Shown here: piece by piece, positions 49,027-60,516 of the stretch
How positions within the stretch are numbered: the stretch's first letter is position 1
How the letters are laid out: every line of letters begins with the position of its first letter
Origin: Congeria kusceri
Lineage: Eukaryota > Mollusca > Bivalvia > Myida > Dreissenidae
Direction of reading: 5' to 3'
NCBI GenBank assembly: GCA_027627225.1
Contig: CM051040.1
Span: 25,396,634-25,460,633, forward strand
Length of the DNA stretch: 64,000 bases
Position numbers and translations under genes: made by a program
The notes under the pieces: generated by a model
What the model was told of the DNA's origin: nothing
What the model saw: only the letters and a program-made list of their open reading frames with translations
Databases searched by the model: none

Positions 49027-49831
49027 TAAAGCGCAGAAAAGAAATTTTCATTTCTATAAATTTTGCGAAATAATATTAAAAACACAGAATTATCAGTTAA
49101 TAAGGTTAGGGTACGGTTGCAAAAACATATAACATCCTTTTACAATTTCAAATGGTATGAAAAAAATAAATATGTGATCAATACATAACAAATATAAATG
49201 CATACTTTGAAAGGGGCATCAGTGTCCGAGAATTTACATGCAGTGTAACCATTATGCATTAATTGTTGTCAAAAAATCAATATCAGCTTGGTCAGGAAAA
49301 TATTATGTAATTTCACTTCGAAATTTCAGTGGCCACTTTGTATTATTTATGCATATTAATTTAATTAAAAAACATTATATATGTAAATAGAATACCATAA
49401 CTCAGGGCTGGTGAACCTATGCTCATTAGGGCTATGCCTTGATAAGCCGAACTCTTTGTAATCCTCGCCCATCAACTGGGCAATGAGTGTATTTTCGTGC
49501 ATAGACAAATGTGCAGCCCTTGCCTTGGTTTAGCCATTTTCTTTCAAGTAATCGTCTGCGTTTACTTCCGGGTTTTTGTATATGTTTGTTGTTGACGACG
49601 AGAAAGGCATACTATCGAGACAGATATTGTGTGACAACTGTTTCGACACATGCCGGAACCGTAAACCTCGCGTATACTCCATTTTGATATTCATTACATA
49701 ACCTTTCTATGCAGTAAAGCCGTGTTATTTCGTAAATGGCGTATGTCCCGAGTTTATGTTTAATGATATATATAAAACCACACAAATAAATGATGCAGTG
49801 TTTCAAAATATACTGATCCAGTGTTTTTTAA
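49027..49831. other. AT-rich stretch, no feature seen
   Basis: Contains short frames only. A segment at 49405-49500 is less AT-rich, but no family was recognised. Confidence 0.45.
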
Positions 49832-50165
49832 GGCCAATTTTGGGCCGAAATTCGGTCCCATTCCCTTGCTTATAAAGTATATATTTCCCCCCAACTATTA
49901 CCTTGAAATTCCCCTCAGAATGTAAGCTTCGTTTTGAATAATCGTTATAATACGTATGGTAGGCAACATTTGAAATACTTATAAAGTTACACAAATAGGT
50001 ATGATCTTTTGCTGTTGCGCAGAAGGACATTTCGTTGTTTCAATTTACTGACTAGTTGCCTGCAAAGAAAAGAAGTCGTTTTCTCGATACAGGTTTCGGA
50101 AACTACTCTCAGTAAAGACCGTTGACTCCCGCCAATAGTCTCAAATGGAGGCGATGTCATAGTGC
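49832..50165 (-). repeat. Dispersed sequences: relative of 17390-17446, and repeat B copy 3
   Basis: 49832-49870 on the minus strand resembles the segment just before the 17.4-kb element (AAGCA, GGGAATGGG, CCGAATTTC, AATTGGCC). 50010-50165 on the minus strand matches the right half of repeat B (CTTTGCAGGC, GTCAGT, AATGTCCTTC). A minus-strand frame crosses this area and TTTTCTTTGCAGG resembles a splice acceptor, so an exon-derived repeat is possible but unproven. Confidence 0.5.
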
Positions 50166-50743
50166 TTTTTTTTGTTCTAATCAAAATATTTGAAACCAAT
50201 GAATCATACACACCTAGTAATATAGAAACACAATGACTTCAATGTTTGTCTAAAGTACTAGTTAGCGTCATGATGATTTCGACGTCTGCGTGCGATACTT
50301 TTATTAATATAACAATGTTTAAAGTCGGCAACGATTCCGAAGTCGCTTAGTGAGTAACTTCTTTACTCTGAAGCACACTAGTTAGTACATCGGCACCACT
50401 TTGGGCTACTCTTCAAAACAGCAAAGTGCCGTTGTCTCTCTGTTAACTAAAGTGTTTGAAGATGATGCGGGTCGCGTTTCCTTCTTTCAGTGATTAATAT
50501 TACTGTCGCATTTCCTGAACGTTCTAATTGTTTTTACGACTGTATAAGTCGCAAATTAATTTTATTTCGTAGTTTAATATTTGCATGATTGCGAGCCGGA
50601 AATCTACATGAATGTCATTTTAAAAACCCGATTTAATACACTATCATGATCAGTTTTGCATTCTAACACGATACTCGCTTTTTTTTCTATAGACGAAGAA
50701 CGAATGTATCGTTGTTAAACTACCCACAAACAACAACGCATTA
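50166..50743. other. AT-rich stretch, no feature seen
   Basis: Nothing recognised before the first copy of dispersed repeat C. Confidence 0.5.
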
Positions 50744-51010
50744 AGTCCCGATTCTGAGCGGAGCATAATAAAAAATAGTTCCAACTACAATTGCAAAAAT
50801 AAATGTCAAATTATGTTAGAATCGAAATACTGTTCGCATTATCGTTGTTTATCGGCCATTAAACAACTCTTTGTCGTTCTGAGGCGTGGCTGTTAAACAA
50901 CTCGGGCTAACGCCTCGTGGTTTAATTCTTACGCATCAGATCTCCAAATCGTTGTTTATTGGCCGATAAAAACGACAAGACAAATCGAACATTATTTCTT
51001 TAATTAAATA
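50744..51010 (+). mobile_element. Dispersed repeat C, copy 1 (internal inverted repeat)
   Basis: Starts near CCCGATTCTGAGCGGA and contains CGTTGTTTATCGGCCATTAA. About 100 bp later comes the inverted counterpart GTTGTTTATTGGCCGATAA. Between them lies GCCTCGTGGTTTAATT followed by ACGCATCAGA. The same order recurs at 51224-51480 and, shortened, at 54905-55125. MITE-like and non-coding. Confidence 0.75.
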
Positions 51011-51223
51011 ATTTGCATAAAACCTTTGTCCTTACAGTAACTACCAAATTTTATAAAATTCATGAGATTGTTAATATAGTTCCACAACAAAAATTGTTAA
51101 ATCAATATCGGTTTCCTTTATTGTATTATGTGACTTATTTAAGGTTTGCCTTGTTTAATTTGCAAAATAAGAATATTCTGTATTTAATAATCTTTTTTGT
51201 GAATACATTACGTCGAAAAAAGA

Positions 51224-51480
51224 AGTTCCGATTCTGAGCGGATCATAGTAAAAAGTAGTTCCAATTACAATTGCTAAAATATATGTCAAAGTATGTTAGA
51301 ATGGGATTTATTTTCGCATTATAATTGTCTATCGGCCAATAAACAACTCTATGTCGTTCTAATGCGTGGCTATTAAACAACTCTGGCTAACGCCCTCGTG
51401 GTTTAATTATGACGCATCAAAACTCCACATCATTGTTTATTGGCCGATAAACAACGATAAATCGAAAATTATTTATCAAA
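51224..51480 (+). mobile_element. Dispersed repeat C, copy 2
   Basis: Same landmarks as copy 1, about 480 bp downstream in direct orientation: TTCCGATTCTGAGCGGATCA, TATCGGCCAATAAACAAC, CCCTCGTGGTTTAATTATGA and GTTTATTGGCCGATAAACAA. Its inverted repeats match better than those of copy 1. Confidence 0.75.
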
Positions 51481-52677
51481 CGAAACATGTTCGGCTGTGT
51501 AGTCTGCAGTCGTTGACCATATTTAGAAGCTGAGTCGATAGCCTTTTTAATTGTTTTGTTTTGGCTACACTGCACCAATGGACGATGCTACGTCATCATT
51601 TTCTTATTAATTCAATATTCTAGAGTTTGTAACAATGATAGTGATGAACATAATGAATGATATATGATTACTTTTATATTCATTGGACAACGTATATACT
51701 ATAAGGTATATGTAAAACAATTATTTCGATAATGCAAATCAAATTTGTATTCAATTGTTTTCGGATGATTAGCACAATGAATGAAATGATGATCAGAACT
51801 TCATTGATGTTATTGATGTTGTTGTTGTTGTTTCTGTTGATGTTGTATTCAGTTATGGTGATTATGATTAACACGGTAATTATCAACTTTATTGTACTTT
51901 AAGGAGTAAAAGAATGTTTGTTTCAGTTTTCTCGATCTACCCTAAAAATGCCCCGACCCTAGAACATTTTATTGAGTTTGATATATATTTTTTGTTTTAT
52001 TTATGTTTTTCAATAATCAAATGTTTTTGTTTGGTTAAATAAGTGTTTTGTTTTGATAGCATCCACATCAAAAATAATATTATTACCGATATGTTTTGCA
52101 TATTTTTTTTTCAGTTGTAGAATCTTCAAAAAATAAATAAATCCCTACTTACCTACCATATATTTTTGATAATGTAACCTGAAACAAGCATATTTTTACG
52201 CCTTATTTATGTTAGTAGTAATTCATGTTTATTGATATTGCTTGGGAATAATGTTTATGTTGATAATGCGGTTTAAGATCATGATGAATATGAAAAAAAC
52301 GATGTTGTTATTTTGCGTAGTATATACAAATATTATATAACTAAGTAAATTAATTATTCCACTAATAGTTGAATAGGTGTTGTTCTATTCGGTACGTTTA
52401 AATGCCAAACGCTGTCAAGTACATGTAAGTGAGTGCCTATACATATCGAGCCTGTATGATGTGTGCATTATTCCATTATATTTTATTATGTTTTGAAATG
52501 TAGTATACATAATTACGATATTATAAGTTCTACATGTACACATTCTTTGTACATACATACTCAACGGTGGTTATGGTCTTAATAAACTATTACGCGCATT
52601 TGATAGTTTTTTTGTTTTTTTTGGCATTTGTTTAGTTTTTTTGCTTTGCAATATTTCAAACGAGGTATATTATAATC
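51481..52677. other. AT-rich stretch, no feature seen
   Basis: Contains an Asn/Ile-rich low-complexity frame on the minus strand (51680-51886) from GTT/GAT-type repeats. No gene or repeat family was recognised. Confidence 0.5.
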
Positions 52678-53515
52678 CAACAAGAACTAAAGGAGGACAG
52701 CGCGCTCGACTTTTCTTTTGCTTGTCAGAGTTACTGGCTTTTTTTTCTAAAACAAGAAATATGGAAATTCCACGAAAACCAAACTGTTCTAACGAAATGC
52801 ATTAAAGTCAGCACATCAATATAAATTTTAGTAAAAGTGACCTTGACCCCACCCACCCCACATGCAATCCCAAGCGAGGTCTCTATATAAGGTATCTATG
52901 TATTAAGTTTCATTAGAATATCTCAATGTTTTCTCAAGTAATTCAGCAGAAACCGTTTTACTATTTTTTAGTAACAGTGACCTTGACCCCACCCACCCCA
53001 TATGCAATTCCAAGCGAGGTCTCGATATAAGGTATCTATGTATTAAGTTTCATTTAAATATCTCAATGCGTTCTCAAGTTATTGGGCGGACACCGTTTTT
53101 TCTATTTATAGTAACAGTGACCTTGACCCCACCCACCCCATATGCAATCCCTAGCCAGGTCTCGCTATAAGTAATCTATGTTTGCAGTTTCATTACAATA
53201 GCTTAATCCGTTCTTAAGTTAGAGCGTGGAGAGAAAAAAAAGTTTAGAAACTAGCTTACCGAAAAACTTAACCTGTCCATATAGCTTATGTAAATTTTCT
53301 AAGTGTAAAAAGACCCATAATTTTGACAAATTTCAAACTAGAGTTATCAAACTTGGCCTATAGGTTCATTTTAATGTGGGAAATACAAGTTTGAATGAAA
53401 TCCCTCAAGCCATTCCTGAGAAACTAGCTTACCGAAAAACTTTAATCTAGCTCGGACGCCGACGGCGACGCCGGGGCGAGTAGAATAGCTTGCCTTTTCT
53501 TCGAAGTCGAGCTAA
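52678..53515 (+). repeat. Complete-looking tandem-core element with three units of about 130 bp
   Basis: The left end ACAAGAACTAAAGGAGGACA continues into GCGCGCTCGACT, as in the element starting at 59006. Three units begin AGTGACCTTGACCCCACCCA and contain AGCGAGGTCTC, ATAAGGTATCTATG and AGTTTCATTA. After a unique segment with ACTAGCTTACCGAAAAACTT twice, it ends with CGGACGCCGACGGCGACGCC, an AGCTTGCC...GAAGTCGAGCT inverted pair, and GAGCTAA at 53509-53515. No coding capacity. Confidence 0.75.
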
Positions 53516-53799
53516 AAACGGTAAGGGTTTTTGTGAACGTTTAGAACATTAGCATTTTATGCATTTGGTTTAGCAAATATGGGGTCTTAATGTGAAATGA
53601 AATATTCCTCTGATAATTTCGATCTTACTGTACTTGACCACCGCGAAAAAAAACAAAGATTTTACTGTACGTTTTAAAGTTTTGAACGGGTTCTTTTTAA
53701 ATTATTCAAGATCTGTTCAATTATCTATCTTATCCTATGTTAAACGTTTCACTGTGTTGACTTGAGCAAATGTTTCAGGCTGCAAACAAGGCTTACATC
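53516..53799. other. AT-rich spacer
   Basis: Nothing recognised. Confidence 0.5.
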
Positions 53800-54230
53800 G
53801 GGTAGGAACCGTACTCGGGAAAAGCAATTATATCGGGTAAAGCGATCACACTTAATAGGACATTAGAAAACCTGCAGAGCCTGGAATTCCCAACTCAGGT
53901 AGAACCAGAACTCGTAGTAAAGTCCGCACTGTTTTTAATTTGCAATGCGTGTAGAACAAGCACGTGTGGTAAAGACAAGTGCACTTTTCGTGTAGACCCC
54001 GTACTTGTTATAAAGTTCGTAGTTGTTTAAGTTAACAATTCGTATAGAACCAGTACTTGTAATTAAATCTGCAGCGTTTCAGGTTCAAAATTAGGGCAGT
54101 AGAGCTTCTTGCAATAAAGTGCGCATTGTTTCACAGTTCGTGTAGAACCAGCTCGCCAGTACTCGGTTAGAGTCATTACTAGAACACAGAATAATAAAGC
54201 ATGCATTTATTAGGTCACAATTCGGATAGA
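53800..54230 (+). repeat. Degenerate minisatellite with GTAGAACCAGTACT motif
   Basis: The blocks GTAGAACCAG, ACTCGT/ACTTGT and AAAGTCCGCA/AAATCTGCAG followed by TGTTT recur about six or seven times with spacing of roughly 50-90 bp. Units are strongly diverged, so this is an old tandem array. Confidence 0.6.
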
Positions 54231-54904
54231 AACTAACATCCGCAGTGTTTGGCTTCAGGGACTAGGATAGAACTAGTCAATACGATGGTTGACAGTATCG
54301 GCATATGGCTAGTGCGTATCTGAGCTTTGGGTTTGAGAAAATACAGCTACGTATATGACAGTTTAATAAAGTAAAATGCATCCACTTAATATGCTTCATG
54401 CGTTCATTAAATTCAGTTTTTACCAAGTGTAAGCGATTCCTGAACAGTAGTTGTCTTTAAAAGCAAGACCTCCTCCAATATTAACTGGAAATTCGACAGT
54501 TCTCCACATGACCCAAGTTACAGTTACATTTGTTAAGTATCCAGGACAAATATTTATGAAGAATATTATATAGTTGCATAGTATATATTATATATTGTCT
54601 TAGTATATATTAGATATTATCTTAATATTTGAAAGATAGTGTAAACATTACAATAAGATTACCTATAAATGCATACATAATATGTACTTTTCATCCAAGA
54701 TATTTTACAACCAGTTTATTGCCATTAATAAAATCGACAATGTTCCACTGTAATTGCAATTATCAAACTGAACAACCTTCATAACCATGTACTACCACAC
54801 CACACAACAATATCTGTTTATTTGTTGTATTTAGCATATTTCTAATTGTTTACAGGTATACTGTAACCTATCAACTATAATACATACATGTTCATACGCA
54901 TAGG
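54231..54904. other. AT-rich stretch, no feature seen
   Basis: Runs of TATATTA-like sequence near 54570-54640. Nothing else was recognised. Confidence 0.5.
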
Positions 54905-55125
54905 ACTAAGATTCGTTTCAAACGTACAGAATATGTACTTAGACAAAAAAACAAAATTCCGTTGTAAAACCACCCATAAACAACGCAAAAATGTAGTTCC
55001 GATTCTGACATCATTCGTTCAGCGTGTATCAATTAAAGTGACGCCACAATGTATACGCGGTTTAAATCATACGCATTAGAATTCCAAAAAGTTGTTTATT
55101 AGCCGATAAATTGGAGATTATTTTA
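54905..55125 (+). mobile_element. Dispersed repeat C, copy 3 (internally deleted)
   Basis: Keeps AGTTCCGATTCTGA, CGCGGTTTAAATCATACGCA and GTTGTTTATTAGCCGATAAA but lacks most of the left inverted-repeat segment. The 63-codon plus-strand frame inside is a by-product. Confidence 0.6.
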
Positions 55126-55660
55126 CCGTTTATGAATAATATACACAACTGCGTACATAATATCATATTACGCACTACGGATCACGCGCACATGGAAAAG
55201 CGGCCTAAGCCGAGACTTGTCATATACTCTCCACAAAAGCTATAACGCACCAAATGGACACAAATGGAAATTGTTGTATTTTTTATTTATTAGATTTTCA
55301 GCTTGAAATGTCAGCTATGATTTGTTAAGTTATGCATGCACGTGTTCATACCAAAATATAAGAAAAATACGCAAGAATTTCGTTTTTACCATGGCGCAGC
55401 TGAAATTCTTATTAATAAAGAAAATTCAACGATTTGGTGCGATATAACTTTTGTTAAGTGTACAGTTGTACATTCAGAGAAGCATCGTACTTAATACATA
55501 TTTGCAATTACAATAGGAACAACTTATTACTTTGCACCGCCTGTTTTCCCACACGAACGAGCGTCAACACCATTACAAGTCTTCGTTATTTTTCAAGCGT
55601 TGCAATCGGTCTTTTTAAAGCATTGTGATCAGTCATTTCAGCCAGGCGTCCGGTCCTTAC
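55126..55660. other. Unassigned stretch next to the candidate exon
   Basis: AT-rich. If 55661-55875 is a minus-strand exon, its downstream intron would lie here. No second exon could be identified. Confidence 0.4.
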
Positions 55661-55875
55661 CTTCTTCAAGACAAGTCGGCATGAATAGATTGGAGAAAAT
55701 CCCCATGTACTGCACGCTTCCTTCAATGGACCCGGCGGTGATCGGCCGGCGATCTTCCGAATACGACGAGCCTGCCGACTGTCGGTATTCGCCAGGGAGT
55801 TGGCCGATCAATAAAAACTGGACGAGCATGTAAAGTGCGCCTTTGATTGCCGGGCGAACATCGAAAGTAATCTTG
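55661..55875 (-). CDS. Candidate coding exon of an unrecognised gene
   Basis: The minus strand has an open frame without a stop across this interval. It is bounded by a good acceptor context (CAACACAG before 55875) and a strong donor (GAAGAAG|GTAAGG, intron starting at 55660). The encoded segment of about 71 residues includes ITFDVRPAIKGALYMLVQ and continues through a Ser/Asp/Arg-rich part to YMGIFSNLFMPTCLEEG. GC content rises sharply relative to the flanks, as expected for an exon in an AT-rich genome. The frame could also start at the internal ATG at 55829 as a first exon with a short hydrophobic N-terminus. The opposite strand also has a 77-codon frame, which weakens the case. No domain or neighbouring exon was identified. 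Confidence 0.35.
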
Positions 55876-55937
55876 CTGTGTTGCTTAATTCACCTGTAGA
55901 TACATCATTATGCGGGAATAAAAGCAAATAGAGGATA

Positions 55938-56020
55938 TCTGTTGATTTCGGTGTAAGATGGTATTTTATTTCACGAGTGTTCATAGAAAACGATATTTTC
56001 ACGAGTGGCGCAGCGAGACT
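55938..56020 (+). mobile_element. Half copy of the 7929-8072 foldback element
   Basis: Matches the left arm from TGTTGATTTCGGTGTAAGAT through ATATTTTCACGAGTGGCGCA. It stops where the decayed LINE begins, so the second arm is missing. Confidence 0.8.
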
Positions 56021-56024
56021 TGAT

Positions 56025-57025
56025 AAGTAACAATGAACTTTTAACATTTCATAGCTATGAGGATTTTTGTAAATTATATAATTTCTATCCAAACTACTTG
56101 TTTTTTTTCTTGGTATTGTAAATGCAGTAACAAAGTACATTAAGAAGAGTAGCTCGTTTGATACTATTTTTACTAAACCTTTTATTCCCATTTGTTTACG
56201 GTCTTTAAAAATTTAAAAGGAAATAAGCCTATGTATGACATATTCAAGATGAATGAAACTGTGCCAGTATGTATATGTAAATTGTCGAACATATTTACAA
56301 ATATTGAATTGAAAGACCTGCAGCATATTTTTAAAACGCCTCTTTGTATAACACAAGATACTAACTTACAGTGGCTACAATATAGAATTATACACAGAAT
56401 CATAGGTACCAATTATATTTTATTTAAAATGGGAATACAAATTCCGAATCCGGTTCCTTTTGTAAAAATGAGTCAGAAACAATCGAACATATTTTTGGGG
56501 AATTCAAACTTGTTAATAAATTTAAAAAATAATTATTTTCTGAATGTCAGCGTTTTTCAGATTATCTTAACGATCATCCTTTATCTTGGGACATAAAAAT
56601 ACTAATGGGACGTTAAAGTTAATCTTTATGTTTATTAAAATGTTTATTTATAATTGCAAGATAAATCAAACTATACCTAATATTAAGGCAGCAAAGTCAT
56701 ACTTGTCTTAACATTATAATGTTCTGAATGAAATTAATGTTCTCAGCAATTTACAAAACAGTTAAAAAAAAATGGAATTTATTGTTACCCCTTTACCTGT
56801 AAGATATGTGACATGTGACTAAAATGCTTTATATTAATACAATCACGCAAAACATATTTTGCTATATTGTGTAAGCACTCGTTTAAAATGTTTCAGATGC
56901 ATGTATATTACGGTATACATGCATTATATTTTATTATATGAAAAACTGTGTACGGTGTGGAGGGGAATGCCCTCAACCTCCACACACCTATTGACGAGAA
57001 AAAAATGAATATATATTGAACGGAA
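56025..57025 (+). pseudogene. LINE-C: decayed 3' end of a non-LTR retrotransposon
   Basis: Reading across frames gives the end of a LINE polyprotein. Near 56370 is TNLQWLQYRIIHRIIGTN followed by FKMGI, a conserved segment preceding the C-terminal zinc knuckle. After a frameshift near 56450 comes SFCKNESETIEHIF, where the expected terminal Trp-Cys of the knuckle is replaced, and then an in-frame stop. Weak similarity to the LINE C-terminus continues to about 56800. The 3' untranslated part contains an inverted repeat TGTGGAGG...CCTCCACA and ends ATGAATATATATTGAACGGA with an A-rich tail. The 5' part, including endonuclease and RT motifs, is missing. The plus-strand frame 56192-56596 is only a piece of it. 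It is inactive. Confidence 0.7.
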
Positions 57026-57030
57026 AAGAA

Positions 57031-57829
57031 AGTAAAAAGAATCGTACGGCCACTGCCCAATCCAAGAAAATGCCGTCCGGCGTTCGGAAGGTGCCCGGCC
57101 TACGTGACTTCGACCTCCCTAGAAAGAAATCGCCCGGTAGCCGTTAACTTTTAAGTACTGCTTAAACTTCGAAGGGCGCCCAGCTGCCATCGCCCTGGCG
57201 GGCACTGTTCGATTTTGGGTAAAACAGACTCCGTCTGGCGGCAGCTCCTTATTTGTGACTGGAGCATAACTTTTGTTTCATTTACCAGAAAAACTTCGAC
57301 ATTGAGAAATGTGGAAATCGAGCTGTGACGGTGGCATTTACGTCGTGCTACTACGGACGCTGACCGATGGCCGGCCAGGAACAGCCCGAAAACATACTGG
57401 TGTCTGTCCAACTTTCGACCTGGGGACAGGGGTCGGACATGCGTCTTGCCGGAGTCTGTCCAGCACCAGACAGATATTTACAAATTGAATAAACCAAAAT
57501 TGTCCGGTCGGACATCGTTATATCTGTAGTCGGTGCCCGACATAGGAATTTATTCTAAATCCACATTAACGCCCGGCTGTCGGCAAGTGGCCGGAAGATA
57601 TAGTAATACGGCGGAAAATAGTTGTAAACCCAATGCGATTTAATTGCGACTAGCGTATTTATCACCAAGCTATCTCGACATTGATATGTATCAGACGTTA
57701 GCGCAATGTCCTAGCACAGTTGTATTTCCTTCACCATACACCTATGCAACGGGCTCAATGATAAAGAGTCTTGTCAAGCCCGTTGTCAAGAAAGCAATTA
57801 TGTTGTAATTATTTTAAAATCACATTTTC
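57031..57829. other. GC-richer stretch of unknown identity
   Basis: Contains repeated CCGG/CGGAC-rich segments (GTCTGTCCAGCACC, GTCCGGTCGGACATCG). An 86-codon minus-strand frame (57151-57411) has no recognisable domain. GTCCAGCACC...AGACA...AATAAACCA near 57460 resembles GTCCGGCACC...AGACA...AACAAACCA near 58740, suggesting a further repeat pair. Confidence 0.35.
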
Positions 57830-58345
57830 AAACAAGCTGATTTTCTTTGACCTCTTCAGTGTGAAGTGTGCCACGCCATCTCCACATAGTGAACATTCGT
57901 GAAAAATTATTTTAAATTCCCCCCCCCCCCCCCCCCTCGAAGAATGATGCAGTTACAGACCGGACAAGCTGTATTATGCCAATATTTGACCTTTGACCTC
58001 GACGTTTGAGCTAGGGACACCGGTCTTGCGCGCGAACTGCCGTCTCTACAGGGTGAATATTTGTGGCAAGTTACTTTAAAATTCCCTGATGAATGATGAA
58101 GTTACAGTCCGCACAAGCTGTATTATGCCCATATTTGACCTCTGAGTCTGATCTTGACCTTTAAGCTAGAAACACCGATCTTGCGCACGACAAGGCGTCT
58201 CCACACGGTAAACATTTTATTTTAAAATTGTCTGATGAATGATGAAGTTTCAGTCCGGACAAGCTCGGACGGACGCACGCACTCACGCACATACACAGAA
58301 CCGCCATTGTGACAACTTAGTCGAGGCGACCGCAAGCGGGCTGGA
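57830..58345 (+). repeat. Tandem-core element with about three units of about 165 bp
   Basis: Units share GAATGATGAAGTTACAGTCC, ACAAGCTGTATTATGCC, TTTGACCT, a GAGCTAGGGACACCG/AAGCTAGAAACACCG block and a CGTCTCCACA-type block. A 19-base poly-C (57919-57937) interrupts the first unit. The 3' end has CGGACGGACGCACGCACTCA and AGTCGAGGCGACCGCAAGCG. From memory, this is a common bivalve repeat. Confidence 0.7.
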
Positions 58346-59005
58346 CACAAATGTATTTAAAGCACATTAAAGTTGATTTTCAGGATCACAATCAAATACA
58401 TAAATAATAAATGGTTTTTAAATTATCACAAAAGGGGAAACATCAACAATTTTGATTTATTAATGTAACTATTTTCATGCCGATTTACGAAAATGGAGTC
58501 AGTTCACAGATGTTAATAAAATGGACAGAGTGTTGGTATTGCGCGTTGCGTTTTGAATGTTATGATCATGTGACTAAATCCACGCGAGTTGGGACTACTG
58601 TCCGAGCCAACTACAGAGGTGAATGGAATGTAGACGGTGTGCAAGAGATTTGGACGTTAGCTGACAGTCATCATCCGTAATCGTTGCGATGCCAATCAGA
58701 TTTCCCGTTGGTCACAAGACGAATCGTCCAGGCTTCTGTCCGGCACCGCCAGACATTCATTGGAACAAACCAGTGCCTGGACGATGTCAAGTAGGGCAAT
58801 GGTCCATCTGAACGCCATGACTTCTAAATGGCCGCCGTCGGAACTGATTTCGGCATTAAAATGAACTCTGCGTTCATGCCGATGTCCATGATTTTTCTGT
58901 CATTCGGAAGAAAGTGTCTAGAAATTCGTATTTCCGGAAACTAGTCCAAAACCAAACAGGACGTAATTGAGATATGGGTCCGTATTCACAACGCTCCTCA
59001 GTAAC
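58346..59005. other. Unassigned stretch
   Basis: A 67-codon plus-strand frame (58477-58680) has no recognisable domain. 58680-58860 is GC-richer and shares short blocks with 57460. A single arm related to the 15-kb foldback lies near 58975-58995. Confidence 0.4.
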
Positions 59006-59141
59006 AAGAGCTGTCTCGGGACAGCGCGCTCGACTAAATCGCTTAGTCAGAATTATGGGCCTTTATCACTACAAAAAATGTGCAGAACTCAGCTAAAATG
59101 CTGGTCACATGTATGTGCCTTGGCCAGTGACCTTACAATGG
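59006..59141 (+). repeat. 5' part of a tandem-core element split by LINE-B
   Basis: Starts ACAAGAGCTGTCTCGGGACA followed by GCGCGCTCGACT, the same left end as the element at 52678. It runs through AGAATTATGGGCCTTTAT to GGCCAGTGACCTTACAATGG, where the LINE-B tail begins. The matching 3' part is at about 63196-63500. Confidence 0.7.
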
Positions 59142-60516
59142 TTTATTTCAGAATACATTAGGCTTTAAGCCCATGAGTACACATACATATAATACACTAT
59201 ATTGTCAACAGTGGTCAATGACATGCAGGCATATAAATATACTGTCTTAAGCAATACCAATTTAAAATGTATAATGAAAGAATTGATAACCCTACAAACA
59301 GGCATATTCAAATAAAACAGCCATTTTTAACATTTTAACACTGTTTACCAATACTAATTTAAGGTAAATATATAATTTGCATATTGAATAACAAATCAGT
59401 ATCTTATTCAAATAAAAATGAATGTTCGAAAAATGTGTATACATATAGCTATTAGTGCTATGACTAAGAAACAGACAGTACTATATGGAGAGAAACTATT
59501 GATAATATAATTCAGTTCTTAATTTAAATGCTTTAATAATAAATGTGGCAAGATTTTCAATTGTCTTTTTGTCATCAGTTTGTAATAGTTCGATAAATTT
59601 TATCATATTTGTGTGATTCCAATAATATCTATGTATATATTGTTTTCTAAGACTATTAAACAATGGACATTCAAGTAAAAAATGAAACTCATCTTCGAGG
59701 ACGTTACAGTGCTTACATTTTCTGTTTTGATACGGTGTCTTTTCAGGCTTGTGCCATCGCCCTGCTTCGACTTCAAGTCTGTGAGCAGATACTCTTAAAC
59801 GCGTTAACTCGGCTCTAAATTTTGATAAATGTACAATATTGAGATAAGGCTGAAATTTAAAATTTCCATAAATGCAGTAGTTTTTACCCCTTGTCGTTTG
59901 TTGTAAATCGGTTGTCCAGTTCTGAACATATATATCAGATATGCGTTGTTTTACAATAGATATAAAACAATTTACGTCTCCTACTCCCTGAAAAAACCAT
60001 GCCTCACCAAAACCTAGTGTATCTAATATATGTTTAACAGATTTTACCCAAGAATTGTTTTCGGGATAAAGATCGAGATCATGTAATAACATATTATAAA
60101 CAATTTTAATATATTTAACATCATCAGATTGTAATATTTTTAACCAATATTTTAAAACACAGACAATCCGTTTATTTATAAGGGGTTTACGCCCAAGTTC
60201 ACCATAAATGAAATTATTTTGTGTTTGAAGTCGGACACCCAACACCTGTTTACAATAACGTAGGTGTATTCTTTCAATTTGTATGCTATTGTTTAATCCC
60301 CAAACTTCACAGCCATAACTTAAAATTGGTTCAATAAGCTTTTCGAATAATTCGATACTATGGCTAACTGAAATATTGGGAAATTTCACCAAATTTGATT
60401 TTAACTTGTATAGTGCTTTAAGGGCTTGCCCTGAAAGCGCATCATATGTTGCTGAAAAGGAACCCCCCGTTGTGAATACTATTCCAAGATATGTAAATTT
60501 ATTAACAAGTTTCAAG
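59142..60516 (-). mobile_element. LINE-B, 3' portion (5'-truncated non-LTR retrotransposon)
   Basis: Minus-strand LINE whose 3' terminus is at about 59142 (it reads ...GAATACATTAGGC in plus orientation, that is, ends with AATAAA in its own sense). It includes the 339-codon open frame and about 350 bp of 3' untranslated sequence. Its coding sequence is interrupted at about 60517 by LINE-A and resumes at 63133. Confidence 0.8.
59496..60515 (-). CDS. LINE-B reverse transcriptase C-terminal region
   Basis: 339 codons without a stop; the first codon is TTG, because this is an interior part of a polyprotein. It begins in the segment just after the RT palm (KLVNKFTYLGIVF, residues 2-14). It continues through the thumb-like region with ILSYGCEVWG (about 70-79) and LGVRLQTQN (about 92-100). 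It ends with a C-terminal zinc-knuckle-like CKHCNVLEDEFHFLLEC (about residues 270-290). The catalytic FADD/YADD box and endonuclease are absent, so the fragment cannot act alone. It aligns by eye with the equivalent part of LINE-A. The upstream codons ...NLKFSYQGNELEIVN are found beyond LINE-A at 63133-63180, which shows how the frame was split. Confidence 0.8.
   Translation of the reverse strand: MKLVNKFTYLGIVFTTGGSFSATYDALSGQALKALYKLKSNLVKFPNISVSHSIELFEKLIEPILSYGCEVWGLNNSIQIERIHLRYCKQVLGVRLQTQNNFIYGELGRKPLINKRIVCVLKYWLKILQSDDVKYIKIVYNMLLHDLDLYPENNSWVKSVKHILDTLGFGEAWFFQGVGDVNCFISIVKQRISDIYVQNWTTDLQQTTRGKNYCIYGNFKFQPYLNIVHLSKFRAELTRLRVSAHRLEVEAGRWHKPEKTPYQNRKCKHCNVLEDEFHFLLECPLFNSLRKQYIHRYYWNHTNMIKFIELLQTDDKKTIENLATFIIKAFKLRTELYYQ

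Noticed and set aside
55808..56191. 127-codon minus-strand frame
   Set aside because: It lies antisense to the decayed LINE-C and a foldback half copy; no coding features were seen.
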